A DNA stretch of 64,000 nucleotides, from the NCBI RefSeq assembly GCF_013410215.1, contig NZ_JACCFQ010000001.1, positions 930,001 through 994,000 of the forward strand. Reading direction: 5' to 3'. The position numbers and the translations under genes were made by a program. Positions within the stretch are counted from its first letter, which is position 1. Each line of letters opens with the position of its first letter. The DNA is from Nesterenkonia sandarakina. Its GTDB lineage: Bacteria; Actinomycetota; Actinomycetes; Actinomycetales; Micrococcaceae. Shown one piece after another: positions 17,995-26,007 of the stretch. The notes under the pieces were generated by a model. That model worked only from the letters and a program-made list of their open reading frames with translations. It was not told the DNA's origin and did not search any database.

Positions 17995-19390
17995 CAGCTG
18001 CGGCCTCCAGCCCGAGATCCAGATCCGCGACCTTCACCGCATTGCCGGTGGCCAGGGACTCGTTGCCGCAGACTCCCACGGCGATGGCCTGGATCCCATC
18101 GACGAGTCCGGCCGGGCGCTTATAGGGGTCCTCCCCGGCGCCGCGGAAGATGTCCGCCAACAGCAGCCTGTCGCCGCCGCCGTGGGCGCCCTCGCCGTTG
18201 ACGATCTCGATCTCGCGGGCCTCTTCCCAGTGCCGCTGCAGCAGCAGCCGCTCCCCCTTGGCACGCAGGCGGTTGGACTGGGCGTCATCGCTGACCGAGG
18301 GGTCCACCGGGGAGCCTCCGGCGGCGGGCAGCAACGCCGCCCGCTCGATCACCTCCAGCTCAAGTCGGCCCTCGGTGCCGTTGACCGCGACCCGGTAGCC
18401 CTCCCAGGGGCTGTGCGCGTTCAGCGAGTAGTTCAGGATGGCTCCGCGCGAGTAGTCGACCACCAGGGCAAGGTTGTCCTCGATCGTGATCCCGGCGGAG
18501 AAGACGTCCTGGTCCCGGCGATACCCGTCGTGGTGTTCGTTGTTCAGGTACAGCGCCTGCAGGCGTTCATCCGAGCGCAGGTCCAGTGCGAAGGGATCCG
18601 TCTCCGACCCTTCTCGAGTGCCGCGCTCGGCGGCGTCGATGCCGCGCCTGGACGCCGATTCGGCTCCGTAGAACTTCAGCCCCCCGGAGGCGTAGACCCG
18701 CTGCGGGGTGTCCGCAATCCACCAGTTCACCAGGTCGAAGTGGTGACTGGCCTTGTGGATGAGCAGACCCCCGGAGTTCTCCTTGATCCGGTGCCAGCGC
18801 CGGAAGTAGTCGGCACCGTGGACGGTGTCCAGCACCCAGGTGAAGTCCACCGAGGTGACCTCCCCGATGATCCCGTCCTGGATGGCCGCCTTCAGCGCGG
18901 TGTTGCGCGGGGAGTAGCGATAGTTGAAGGTCACGATGACCTCGCGCCCAGTCTCGCGGGCCGTCTCGGCGATCCGGGCGCTGGCCTCGGCGCTGACGGT
19001 CAGCGGCTTCTCCACCACGACGTCAGCGCCTGCGGTGAGCGCCTCGACGATGTAGTCCGCGTGAGTGAAGTCGGGTGTGGTGATGATGACCCGGTCGATG
19101 CCCTCGGCCTGGATGTAGTCGGTGAGCGTCTCCGGCGCAAAGCTGGCCGGGCGCCGGCCCTGCTGGGCCTCCACCTGGTCCTGGTAGTACTGCATCCGCC
19201 CCGGGTTCGTGTCGGCCAGGGCCACCAGCTCGGCCACTTCAGAATGCGGCCCGGCGATGGCGTTGATGTACATCTCACAGCGATTGCCCATCCCGAGGAT
19301 CACGTAGCGGGTGCGTCCTGGCTGCTCCTGGGTCTGCTGCCCTGAGCTGCGTTCTGCGGTGCTGGAGTCTGCTGTGGCTGCTGCGCTCAT
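17987..19390 (-). CDS. Gfo/Idh/MocA-family oxidoreductase
   Basis: 467-aa oxidoreductase with RTRYVILGMGNRCEMYINAI and the EKP motif in DVVVEKPLTVSAEA. A substrate-domain segment GGLLIHKASHHFDLVNWW carries the His residues typical of this family. ATG at 19390 was chosen because AAGGAG lies 9 nt before it; an ATG at 19408 overlaps that ribosome site itself. Third Gfo/Idh domain of the island, coupled to the epimerase gene downstream and separated from the permease genes by a terminator. Confidence 0.9.
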   Translation of the reverse strand: MSAAATADSSTAERSSGQQTQEQPGRTRYVILGMGNRCEMYINAIAGPHSEVAELVALADTNPGRMQYYQDQVEAQQGRRPASFAPETLTDYIQAEGIDRVIITTPDFTHADYIVEALTAGADVVVEKPLTVSAEASARIAETARETGREVIVTFNYRYSPRNTALKAAIQDGIIGEVTSVDFTWVLDTVHGADYFRRWHRIKENSGGLLIHKASHHFDLVNWWIADTPQRVYASGGLKFYGAESASRRGIDAAERGTREGSETDPFALDLRSDERLQALYLNNEHHDGYRRDQDVFSAGITIEDNLALVVDYSRGAILNYSLNAHSPWEGYRVAVNGTEGRLELEVIERAALLPAAGGSPVDPSVSDDAQSNRLRAKGERLLLQRHWEEAREIEIVNGEGAHGGGDRLLLADIFRGAGEDPYKRPAGLVDGIQAIAVGVCGNESLATGNAVKVADLDLGLEAAADV

Positions 19391-19467
19391 GGGGAGCCGC
19401 TCCTTCATGCTGGTGTCGAGGATGGAGGTATCGAGCTGTGCTGGGGAGGTATCAGGGGATCCCAGCG

Positions 19468-19507
19468 AAAAAGCGACCGTCCGCCGTCGTGGACGGGGAC
19501 GGTCGCT
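19468..19507 (-). terminator. Rho-independent terminator after the permease genes
   Basis: Perfect 11-bp stem (19472-19482 with 19497-19507, arm AGCGACCGTCC) followed on the minus strand by TTTTT. It ends the permease transcript before the Gfo/Idh gene. Confidence 0.88.
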
Positions 19508-19528
19508 CCTCGCTGGACCGGCGGAGTC

Positions 19529-20509
19529 CTACTTAATGCCGGTGGTGGCCATGCCCTTGATCAGGAAGCGCTGACCGAAGAGGAAGATCAGGAACAGCGG
19601 CAGGATCGAGACGATCGACATCGCGAACATCCCGCCCCAGTTCGATTCTCCGGTGGAGTCGATGAACGCCGAGAGCGCCAGCGGCACCGTGTACATGTCC
19701 GGTGAGGTCAGGAAGATCAGCTGGCTGAACAGATCGTTCCAGGTCCACATGAAGGTGAAGATGGTGGTGGTCGCCAGCGCCGGGACCATCAGCGGCAGGA
19801 TCACCTGCAGGAAGATCCGGATGTGCCCGGCCCCGTCGATGCGGGCCGCCTCGTCCAGATCCTTGGGGATGCCGCGGATGAACTGGATCATCAGGAAGAT
19901 GAAGAACGCGTCCGTGGCGAGCATCTTCGGCACGATCAGCGGCAGGAAGGTGTTCACCCAGCCGAGGTTCGAGAACAGGATGTACTGGGGAATGATCACC
20001 ACGTGCACCGGCAGCATGATCGTCAGCAGCATCAGCGCGAACATGGGCTTCTTGAACTTGAAGTCCAGCCGCGCAAAGGCGTAGGCCGCCATGGAGCAGG
20101 AGACCAGGTTCGCCAGGATCGAGCCGAAGACCACGATCGCGGAGTTCATCAGGAAGTGGCTGAACGGGTGGCTCAGCGCGTTCCAGCCCTGGACGTAGTT
20201 GTTGAACTCCAGGGTGGTCAGCAGAATGCCGGGTTCACGGAAGATCAGGTCGTTGGGCCGCAGCGAGGAGACCAGCATCCAGAGCAGCGGATAGATCATC
20301 ACCAGCGAAGCCAGGACCATCAGGATGTGCTTGATGACCGCCTTCATCCCGCGCTTGCGCGGAGAGGTGGAGCGCATCGGACGCTTCTCGTTCTTCGAAG
20401 CGCTCGTAGCGGCATCGGCCAGCGAAGATGTCGCGACGGACATCTCCTTCTCAGCACGGGTGTCGGTGATCGCGCCGGACTTGGTGGTGGTGAAAGTGGA
20501 GTCAGTCAT
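19529..20509 (-). CDS. Carbohydrate ABC transporter permease (MalG type)
   Basis: Inner-membrane permease (326 aa) with an approximately 55-residue charged N-terminal tail, then six predicted membrane segments starting HILMVLASLVMIYPLLWMLV. The EAA loop that contacts the ATPase reads DEAARIDGAGHIRIFLQVI. Its start overlaps the end of the companion permease gene by 8 bp. No ATPase gene lies nearby; actinobacteria often share one MsiK-type ATPase among such importers, so that is the likely energiser. Confidence 0.93.
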   Translation of the reverse strand: MTDSTFTTTKSGAITDTRAEKEMSVATSSLADAATSASKNEKRPMRSTSPRKRGMKAVIKHILMVLASLVMIYPLLWMLVSSLRPNDLIFREPGILLTTLEFNNYVQGWNALSHPFSHFLMNSAIVVFGSILANLVSCSMAAYAFARLDFKFKKPMFALMLLTIMLPVHVVIIPQYILFSNLGWVNTFLPLIVPKMLATDAFFIFLMIQFIRGIPKDLDEAARIDGAGHIRIFLQVILPLMVPALATTTIFTFMWTWNDLFSQLIFLTSPDMYTVPLALSAFIDSTGESNWGGMFAMSIVSILPLFLIFLFGQRFLIKGMATTGIK

Positions 20510-21431
20510 CGTAGTGCACCCAATACTTTGAGAGCCAGAAGTTGATTACCGTGATGGCGGAGATGATCAGGACGAGCAACCAGGCCATCGCCGAGGCGTA
20601 GCCCATGTCGAAGCGGTTGAAGCCCTGCTGGTAGAGGTAGAGCGTGTAGAACAGCGTGGAATCTGCTGGACCGCCTGAGCCTCCGGAGACCACGAATGCC
20701 TGCGTGAAGTTCTGGAATGCGCCGATGAGCTGCAGCACCAGGTTGAAGAAGATGATCGGTGTCAGCAGCGGGATGGTGATGGCGAAGAACTGCTTGAACC
20801 TGCTGGCTCCGTCGATGGAGGCAGCCTCGTAGTACATGTCAGGGATCTGTCTCAGCCCAGCGAGGAAGATCACCATCGGGGCGCCGAAGGTCCACACGTG
20901 CAGGATGATCAGCGTAGACAGCGCGGTGTCCGGGCTGGAGACCCAGCCGCGACCTTCGATGCCCACCATCTCCAGGACCTGGTTGATCAGTCCGCTGTGG
21001 CCGAAGATCTGGCGCCAGAGCACTGCGATCGCCACGGAGGATCCAAGCATCGAGGGCAGGTAGAACACCGATCGATAGAACGGCAGGGCCCGCATGCCCC
21101 GATCCAACAGCATCGCGATCGCCAGCGAGACCGCCAGCTGGATCGGTACGCCGACGAAGACATAGGTGAACGTGACCTGGATGGAATTGTGCAGACGATC
21201 GTCACCGATCATCCGGGTGATGTTCTCCATCCCGATCCATTCGGGAGTCTGCAGCAGGTTGTAGTCCGTGAACGCCAGGTACAGCGAGGCCGCCATCGGG
21301 AAGAGCGTGATCCCGAAGAGTCCCAGCGTCCACGGCAGCAGGAACAGATGTCCGGGCTTGTTGTCCTTGTGCTTGCGGCGCTCCCCTTTGGGCGCCTTGC
21401 GGAGCTGCTGGAGCTCGGAGACGACACTCAT
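20502..21431 (-). CDS. Carbohydrate ABC transporter permease (MalF/UgpA type)
   Basis: Membrane permease (309 aa), first true transport gene of the unit. Segments start LFLLPWTLGLFGITLFPMAA; the EAA loop is YEAASIDGASRFKQFFAITI. The ATG at 21431 follows AAAGGTGG and overlaps the stop of a 24-codon leader ORF as ATGA. Longer in-frame readings exist but have no ribosome site. Probably pairs with the MalG-type permease and with the orphan binding protein at 7193-8503. Confidence 0.9.
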   Translation of the reverse strand: MSVVSELQQLRKAPKGERRKHKDNKPGHLFLLPWTLGLFGITLFPMAASLYLAFTDYNLLQTPEWIGMENITRMIGDDRLHNSIQVTFTYVFVGVPIQLAVSLAIAMLLDRGMRALPFYRSVFYLPSMLGSSVAIAVLWRQIFGHSGLINQVLEMVGIEGRGWVSSPDTALSTLIILHVWTFGAPMVIFLAGLRQIPDMYYEAASIDGASRFKQFFAITIPLLTPIIFFNLVLQLIGAFQNFTQAFVVSGGSGGPADSTLFYTLYLYQQGFNRFDMGYASAMAWLLVLIISAITVINFWLSKYWVHYDD

Positions 21432-21502
21432 GGCGCCACCTTTCCGCTCACCTGGGGCGTCATCTGCTGGCGCAGGCCCCTGTGATGTATCTGGGACAGC
21501 AT
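21428..21502 (-). CDS. Probable 24-residue leader ORF coupled to the permease gene
   Basis: ATG at 21502 is preceded by a near-perfect ribosome site AAGGAGG (21508-21514) at 5 nt, stronger than that of the permease. The frame encodes MLSQIHHRGLRQQMTPQVSG followed by KVAP and a stop that overlaps the permease ATG as ATGA. It starts just downstream of the operator at 21527-21540. No known family is recognised. It may simply feed ribosomes to the permease or may act as a regulatory leader. Confidence 0.6.
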   Translation of the reverse strand: MLSQIHHRGLRQQMTPQVSGKVAP

Positions 21503-21526
21503 GGCTGCCTCCTTGCGAGTGAGATG

Positions 21527-21540
21527 GGAAATCGCTTTCC
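21527..21540. promoter_or_regulatory. LacI-type operator in front of the permease genes
   Basis: GGAAATCGCTTTCC matches the 9760-9773 site in its symmetrical positions and is a palindrome with one mismatch. It lies 13 bp upstream of the leader ORF ribosome site, so a bound repressor would block the promoter or early transcription. Confidence 0.75.
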
Positions 21541-21542
21541 AA

Positions 21543-21846
21543 ACGTGGTCCAGACCACCGTAAGATAAGTCACATTGTGAGGTCAAGCACAGGAGAAGCC
21601 CCGAACAAAATCCGGGCCGCCCATCCCGGGCGTCCCGCCAGCTGATCCTCGTGCCGAGAAGAGGGATCCCCGAAAGCGCGGGGCCGCAGGTTGGCAGCGG
21701 AATCTCGTCGAAGATTCGATACCCCTTGGGCATCAATCCATGTTCACGGTGTCTGTGGACCGCATCACAGTTGATGGATAGGCTCGGATGGCCCGACGCC
21801 GGGGGCTTCCCCGCACTACCCCCTCAGAGTCTTCAGGAGGACCAGG
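21543..21846. other. Divergent intergenic region between permease and dehydratase genes
   Basis: About 300 bp without a convincing gene. On the minus strand a TTGACC box (near 21579-21584) and a TATCTT box occur but at poor spacing; TCACA-A-TGTGA is a small palindrome between them. A TCGAA-GA-TTCGA dyad occurs near 21710. The plus-strand gene start has AGGAGG. Promoters must lie here but I cannot place them firmly. Confidence 0.5.
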
Positions 21847-22986
21847 ATGGCCGATAAGAACCCCGCCATAGCAGGGATCGAGTTGCTTCTGGTCTCAATG
21901 CCGTTCAACGCAGGACGGCGGATCAACGGGACAGAATCCGTCGATGAGTACAACGCCTCTTCCCAGACGTTCACCGAGATGGAGTCCCTGATGGTGAAGG
22001 TGACGGACACGGATGGGCGAACGGGTTGGGGAGAGGCCTTCGGACACCGAACCAACCCTGCCTCCTGGGCAGCGCTCGAAGAGGTCGTTGGGCCGTTTTA
22101 TCGTGGCCGCCCAGCCGACCCTTGGACCTCCCGGCACGAAGCGGAATACGCGTTCCACGCATTCGGTCGCACCGGTCCCGTGCACTACGCGCTCTCAGCT
22201 GTGGACACCGCGCTGTGGGACCTCGCAGCCCAGCGTCGCGAACAGCCCCTGCGGAGGCTGCTTTCCGAGTCCGCCAGGGACGAGATCGACTGCTACGCCT
22301 CCCTGGTGCACTACGGCGAAGACCCGGTGGAGGTGGCGCATCACATTGGCCGCGCCCAGGAACAGGGTTATACGGCCTTCAAGCTGCACGAGTCCTCGGT
22401 GGCCGCGATCGCGGCTGCGCGCACCCAAGCCGGGCCCACGGCTGCCCTGATGACCGATGTGAACTGCCGCTGGTCACCAGACGAAGCTGCCCGAGCCATG
22501 GAGGAACTGGAGTCGAGCGATCTGTACTGGATGGAGGAGCCCATCTTCCCCCCGGATGACACCCCGGCCCTGCGATCACTGAATCAGCGATTCGGTCGCA
22601 TCTCTGCCGGCGAGAACGCCTCCGGTGTGCAGGGGATGATCGAAGCCATACGCGCCGGGTCTGTGGCCTACGCCCAGCCCAGTGTGGGAAAGATCGGCGG
22701 GATCTCCGCCATGCTGGAGGTCTTCTCAGCCGGCGCGGAGGCCGGCGTCGCCGTCGTCCCACACTGCTTCTACTACGGGCCTGCGCTTCATGCCTCAGCC
22801 GAGCTGATCGCGACCCTGGACCGGAACGTGCAGCTGGAGGTGCCTTTCCTACAGTGGAACGAACGGCTGCACGCACTGCACGGCGCCGGGCCCCGCGTGA
22901 TCCTCTCCGAGGAACCGGGGTTGGGTTTCCACCCCGATGATGAAATTCTTCACAGACACCTGACCCGCCACGCCACGCTCTCCTGA
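21847..22986 (+). CDS. Enolase-superfamily sugar-acid dehydratase-like enzyme (MR/MLE)
   Basis: 379-aa mandelate racemase/muconate lactonising enzyme family member. Metal ligands are visible in LMTDVNCRW (Asp), WMEEPI (Glu) and SAGENASG (Glu); the general-base Lys is in AFKLHES; the His of the His-Asp dyad is in VVPHCFYYGP. The dyad Asp position reads QPSVGKIGG, i.e. Ser instead of Asp. AGGAGG precedes the ATG. Glycerate kinase starts 30 bp downstream, so a sugar-acid route to glycerate is likely. Specific substrate unknown. Confidence 0.87.
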   Translation: MADKNPAIAGIELLLVSMPFNAGRRINGTESVDEYNASSQTFTEMESLMVKVTDTDGRTGWGEAFGHRTNPASWAALEEVVGPFYRGRPADPWTSRHEAEYAFHAFGRTGPVHYALSAVDTALWDLAAQRREQPLRRLLSESARDEIDCYASLVHYGEDPVEVAHHIGRAQEQGYTAFKLHESSVAAIAAARTQAGPTAALMTDVNCRWSPDEAARAMEELESSDLYWMEEPIFPPDDTPALRSLNQRFGRISAGENASGVQGMIEAIRAGSVAYAQPSVGKIGGISAMLEVFSAGAEAGVAVVPHCFYYGPALHASAELIATLDRNVQLEVPFLQWNERLHALHGAGPRVILSEEPGLGFHPDDEILHRHLTRHATLS

Positions 22987-23016
22987 GGTGGCACGTCAAC
23001 CTGAGAGGCCCTGTCC

Positions 23017-24186
23017 ATGAGCACCACCGCGGATGCCGTGGAGCGCATCGTCTGCGTCCCCGACTCCTTCAAGGGCTCTGCCAGTGCTGCCGAAGCCGCC
23101 GCGGCGCTGGCCCGCGGCGCCCGGCAGGTCTATCCGTCGGCGGAGATCATCGAGCTGCCCTTCGCCGACGGCGGGGAAGGCACGCTCGAGGCGCTGCTGG
23201 CCGCCTGGGGCCGCCCCGCCGAGACCGTCGAGGTCTGCGACGCGCTGGGCCGGCCGGTCACCGCGCAGTACGGACGCTCCGCGGACGGGCGCCGCGGGGT
23301 GATCGAGGCGGCGCAGGGCAATGGGCTGCCCCAGGTCTCCGATGTCGCCCCAGCGCCGCTGCGCGCGGACAGCTTCGGGGTGGGGCTGATCGCCCGCGCC
23401 CTGCTCAAGGACCCAGAATGCACCGAGATCCTGCTCTGCATCGGCGGCTCCGCCAGCACCGACGCCGGGACCGGGCTGCTGCGCGCCCTGGGCGCAGAGT
23501 TCCTCGACGCCGCGGGTGAACCGGTGCCCCCTGGCGGTGCCGGTCTGGGGAGGATCAGCACCGTGGATCTCACCGGCCTGGATCCCAGAGCCCACCAGGT
23601 GAGCTGGCGGATCGCGGTGGACGTGGAGAATCCGCTCACCGGCGAGCGCGGTGCCGCGGCGGTGTTCGGACCACAGAAGGGCGCGACGACGCAGGATGTC
23701 CAGCTCCTGGACCAGGGTCTGCGTCACCTGGCCGAGACGCTGGGGGCCCACGCCGGTGATGATCCCCAGCAGCTGTGTGAGACCCCTGGATTCGGCGCCG
23801 CCGGGGGAATGCCGCTGACCATGGCGGTGCTGCTGGGCGCAGAGATCCTGCCCGGCGCCCAGATGGTCGCCGAGGCGTTGGACCTGGAGCAGACCCTCGC
23901 CGAGGCGGATCTGGTGATCACCGGGGAGGGCTCACTGGATGCCCAGTCCCTGGGCGGCAAGGTGGTCCAGGCGGTGCGCCGGTATGCCCCCCGCGAGGCG
24001 GCGGTGCTCGTGATCGCCGGCGCGGTCCAGCTCAGCGCGGAGCAGTGCCGAGCCGCCGGGCTGACCGCAGCGTTCTCGATCGCCCCGGGAGCGGCCTCGC
24101 TGCAGGACCTGCTGCACCGGGCGCCGGAGCTCATCGAGGACACCGCCGCCCAGGCCTGCGGGCTGCTGCGGCACAGCCGCCCCTGA
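23017..24186 (+). CDS. Glycerate kinase
   Basis: 389-aa glycerate kinase of the GarK/GlxK family that phosphorylates D-glycerate with ATP, feeding lower glycolysis. Family signatures: VCVPDSFKGSASAAEAAAAL at the N-terminus, LPFADGGEGTLEALL, GGSASTDAGTGLLRALG, and ITGEGSLDAQSLGGKV. Probably co-transcribed with the enolase-superfamily gene. It suggests the preceding pathway releases glycerate or tartronate semialdehyde. Confidence 0.95.
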   Translation: MSTTADAVERIVCVPDSFKGSASAAEAAAALARGARQVYPSAEIIELPFADGGEGTLEALLAAWGRPAETVEVCDALGRPVTAQYGRSADGRRGVIEAAQGNGLPQVSDVAPAPLRADSFGVGLIARALLKDPECTEILLCIGGSASTDAGTGLLRALGAEFLDAAGEPVPPGGAGLGRISTVDLTGLDPRAHQVSWRIAVDVENPLTGERGAAAVFGPQKGATTQDVQLLDQGLRHLAETLGAHAGDDPQQLCETPGFGAAGGMPLTMAVLLGAEILPGAQMVAEALDLEQTLAEADLVITGEGSLDAQSLGGKVVQAVRRYAPREAAVLVIAGAVQLSAEQCRAAGLTAAFSIAPGAASLQDLLHRAPELIEDTAAQACGLLRHSRP

Positions 24187-24273
24187 TCCGCAGTTCAGCC
24201 TGGACCGCGAGCGCTGTGCCACCACGGCTGCTCACCCATTCACCGTGAGCGCTGAGTCACCGGCCTGCCGGGG

Positions 24274-25071
24274 TCAGAGGTTCGTCGTGACCTCTGCATC
24301 GGACCTCAGGTCATCGACATGGGCCACTGCGGCCTCATTGCGGGCTTCATCGGTGGCCTGCGTCTCGAGATCATCGCGGGCCTCCTCGAAGGAGGGCATC
24401 TCAGCCTCTTCGGCACCCTCAGCTCCCTCGGGGCTGGGTGCATCCTCCTGGGCGGCGACGGCCTCGTCGTAGAGTTCCCGGAGCTCGTCCTCGGAGGGCT
24501 CGGGGACCTCCAGGTCATCGAGCACCTGGTTGATCAGCACCTGACTCTCGGCGTCCTGCCTCAGCTGCTCCTCATCCATGCCCTGGTCCTCATAGGCCTC
24601 GATGAACTCTTCAGAGGACTCCATGCCGACGTTCTCCGCGGCGTCGCTGATGATCGCCTCGATCTCCTCGGAGGAGGCTTCGTAGCCCTCATCCTCGGCG
24701 TCCTGGAGCAGCAGCTCGTTGCCGATCATCGACTCCAGGGTCTGCTCCTTGAGCTGATCCTGGTCCGGCTCCTCGCCGGAGATCTGCGACTGCATCGCCA
24801 TCTGCTGGAACTGGGACTCGTAGAGCACGGTGAAGTCCTCGCCGCTGAGCTCCTCGCCGTTGACCTCGGCCACGACCTCAGGGATGTCCGAGGTGTCAGC
24901 CTCCGGCATCTCGGGCTGCTCGGCCCCGGCCTCCGGAGACTCCGCGCCGGCCTCGGCGCTCTGTTCCTGGGCGTTCGCGTCCCCGTCGTCGGCGGCAGGC
25001 GCATCACTGCAGGCAGCCAGGGCCAGCACTCCGGCCAGCGCGAAACCAGTGGTCATCATTTTCTTCGACAA
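24274..25071 (-). CDS. SurA N-terminal-like lipoprotein
   Basis: Secreted lipoprotein (265 aa) with a SurA/PpiC-like helical chaperone domain but no visible peptidyl-prolyl isomerase domain. The TTG at 25071 is the preferred start: GAGGAGG stands 8 nt before it and it gives a normal signal (SKKMMTTGFALAGVLALAAC, lipobox LAAC). An ATG four codons later is the alternative. A Glu/Ala/Asp-rich acidic linker follows, then VVAEVNGEELSGEDFTVLYE, typical of the SurA-N family. Probably assists folding of exported proteins. Confidence 0.82.
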   Translation of the reverse strand: MSKKMMTTGFALAGVLALAACSDAPAADDGDANAQEQSAEAGAESPEAGAEQPEMPEADTSDIPEVVAEVNGEELSGEDFTVLYESQFQQMAMQSQISGEEPDQDQLKEQTLESMIGNELLLQDAEDEGYEASSEEIEAIISDAAENVGMESSEEFIEAYEDQGMDEEQLRQDAESQVLINQVLDDLEVPEPSEDELRELYDEAVAAQEDAPSPEGAEGAEEAEMPSFEEARDDLETQATDEARNEAAVAHVDDLRSDAEVTTNL

Positions 25072-25187
25072 GGCACGGACCTCCTCATTGGTAATCGAGC
25101 GCGAAACGTAGCACGCGGAGCCCAACGCGGAGACCAGTTGCTGTTCAGCTCAGGTCCAGACCCGGACTGGCCGCGCTCACCAGTGGA

Positions 25188-25514
25188 TCAGGCGAGCACC
25201 GCGAGGATGCCCAGCAGACCCAGCACCACGGTGGCCAGGGTCGTGATCAGCACCGCGGGCACGTCCGCCTCCACCTGCTCTGCGGCGATCCCTCGGGACT
25301 GCCGCGAATACCGGCGCCGCTGGGTCAGGTAGATGGCGCCGGCGACGACGGCGCAGCTCAGCGTCAGCCCCAGGGTCCAGAACCCGTAGTGCGGCAGCCA
25401 GCGCAGAAAGACCGCGCCCACCACGGCGAAGAGCATCATGGTGCGGCCCCAGGAGAGCACCGTGCGTTCTGGCTGCAGACCCGGATCTGCATGCAGCGGC
25501 GCGGCCGGGGGCAT
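25188..25514 (-). CDS. DUF202 membrane protein
   Basis: 108-aa small membrane protein with the DUF202 opening (ERTVLSWGRTMMLFAVVGAV) and three predicted membrane helices. Its start overlaps the stop of the next DUF202 gene (TGATG), so the two form a pair, as is common for this family. Function unknown. Confidence 0.85.
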   Translation of the reverse strand: MPPAAPLHADPGLQPERTVLSWGRTMMLFAVVGAVFLRWLPHYGFWTLGLTLSCAVVAGAIYLTQRRRYSRQSRGIAAEQVEADVPAVLITTLATVVLGLLGILAVLA

Positions 25515-25891
25515 CAGTCCAGCACCACCAGCGCGATGATCACGGCCATGGCGACCCCTGAGGCGAAGCTCAGCAGCGGGATGATCAGCGGCATCGGCAG
25601 CGGGTGACCCAGACGCATGCTGCGCTCCACATTGAGCCAGCGCAGCGCCGCGCCCACGCTGATCAGCAGCCCCACGCTGATCGTCAGCACCGAGACCACG
25701 GTGCGGTACGGGTCCGCGAACACCTCGGCGGCGAAGGCCTCCACAGCGACACCCCCGGCCAGGAAGGCCAGGGCGGTGCGGATCCAGGCCAGAAAGGTCC
25801 GTTCATTGGCCAGGGTGAACCGGGGGTCAGGCTCGGTGCCGTGGGCCAGCAGCCGCGCGCTCAACCGTCCCCGCTGTGGGTTCTCGCTCAC
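25514..25891 (-). CDS. YidH-like DUF202 membrane protein
   Basis: 125-aa membrane protein with the YidH signature (LANERTFLAWIRTALAFLAGG) and three predicted helices. Translationally coupled to the shorter DUF202 gene; the two may form a complex. Function unknown. Confidence 0.87.
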   Translation of the reverse strand: MSENPQRGRLSARLLAHGTEPDPRFTLANERTFLAWIRTALAFLAGGVAVEAFAAEVFADPYRTVVSVLTISVGLLISVGAALRWLNVERSMRLGHPLPMPLIIPLLSFASGVAMAVIIALVVLD

Positions 25892-26007
25892 TGTGCCTCC
25901 TGCTCGCTGCTCCTCGGCGCGCTCGCCGGCAGAGCGCGCTCAAGTCTTTCACAACGGCGGAGAGCCAGACGAGGTGGCCTCCAGGGAGGCCGCCTCCTTC
26001 GAGTGCG

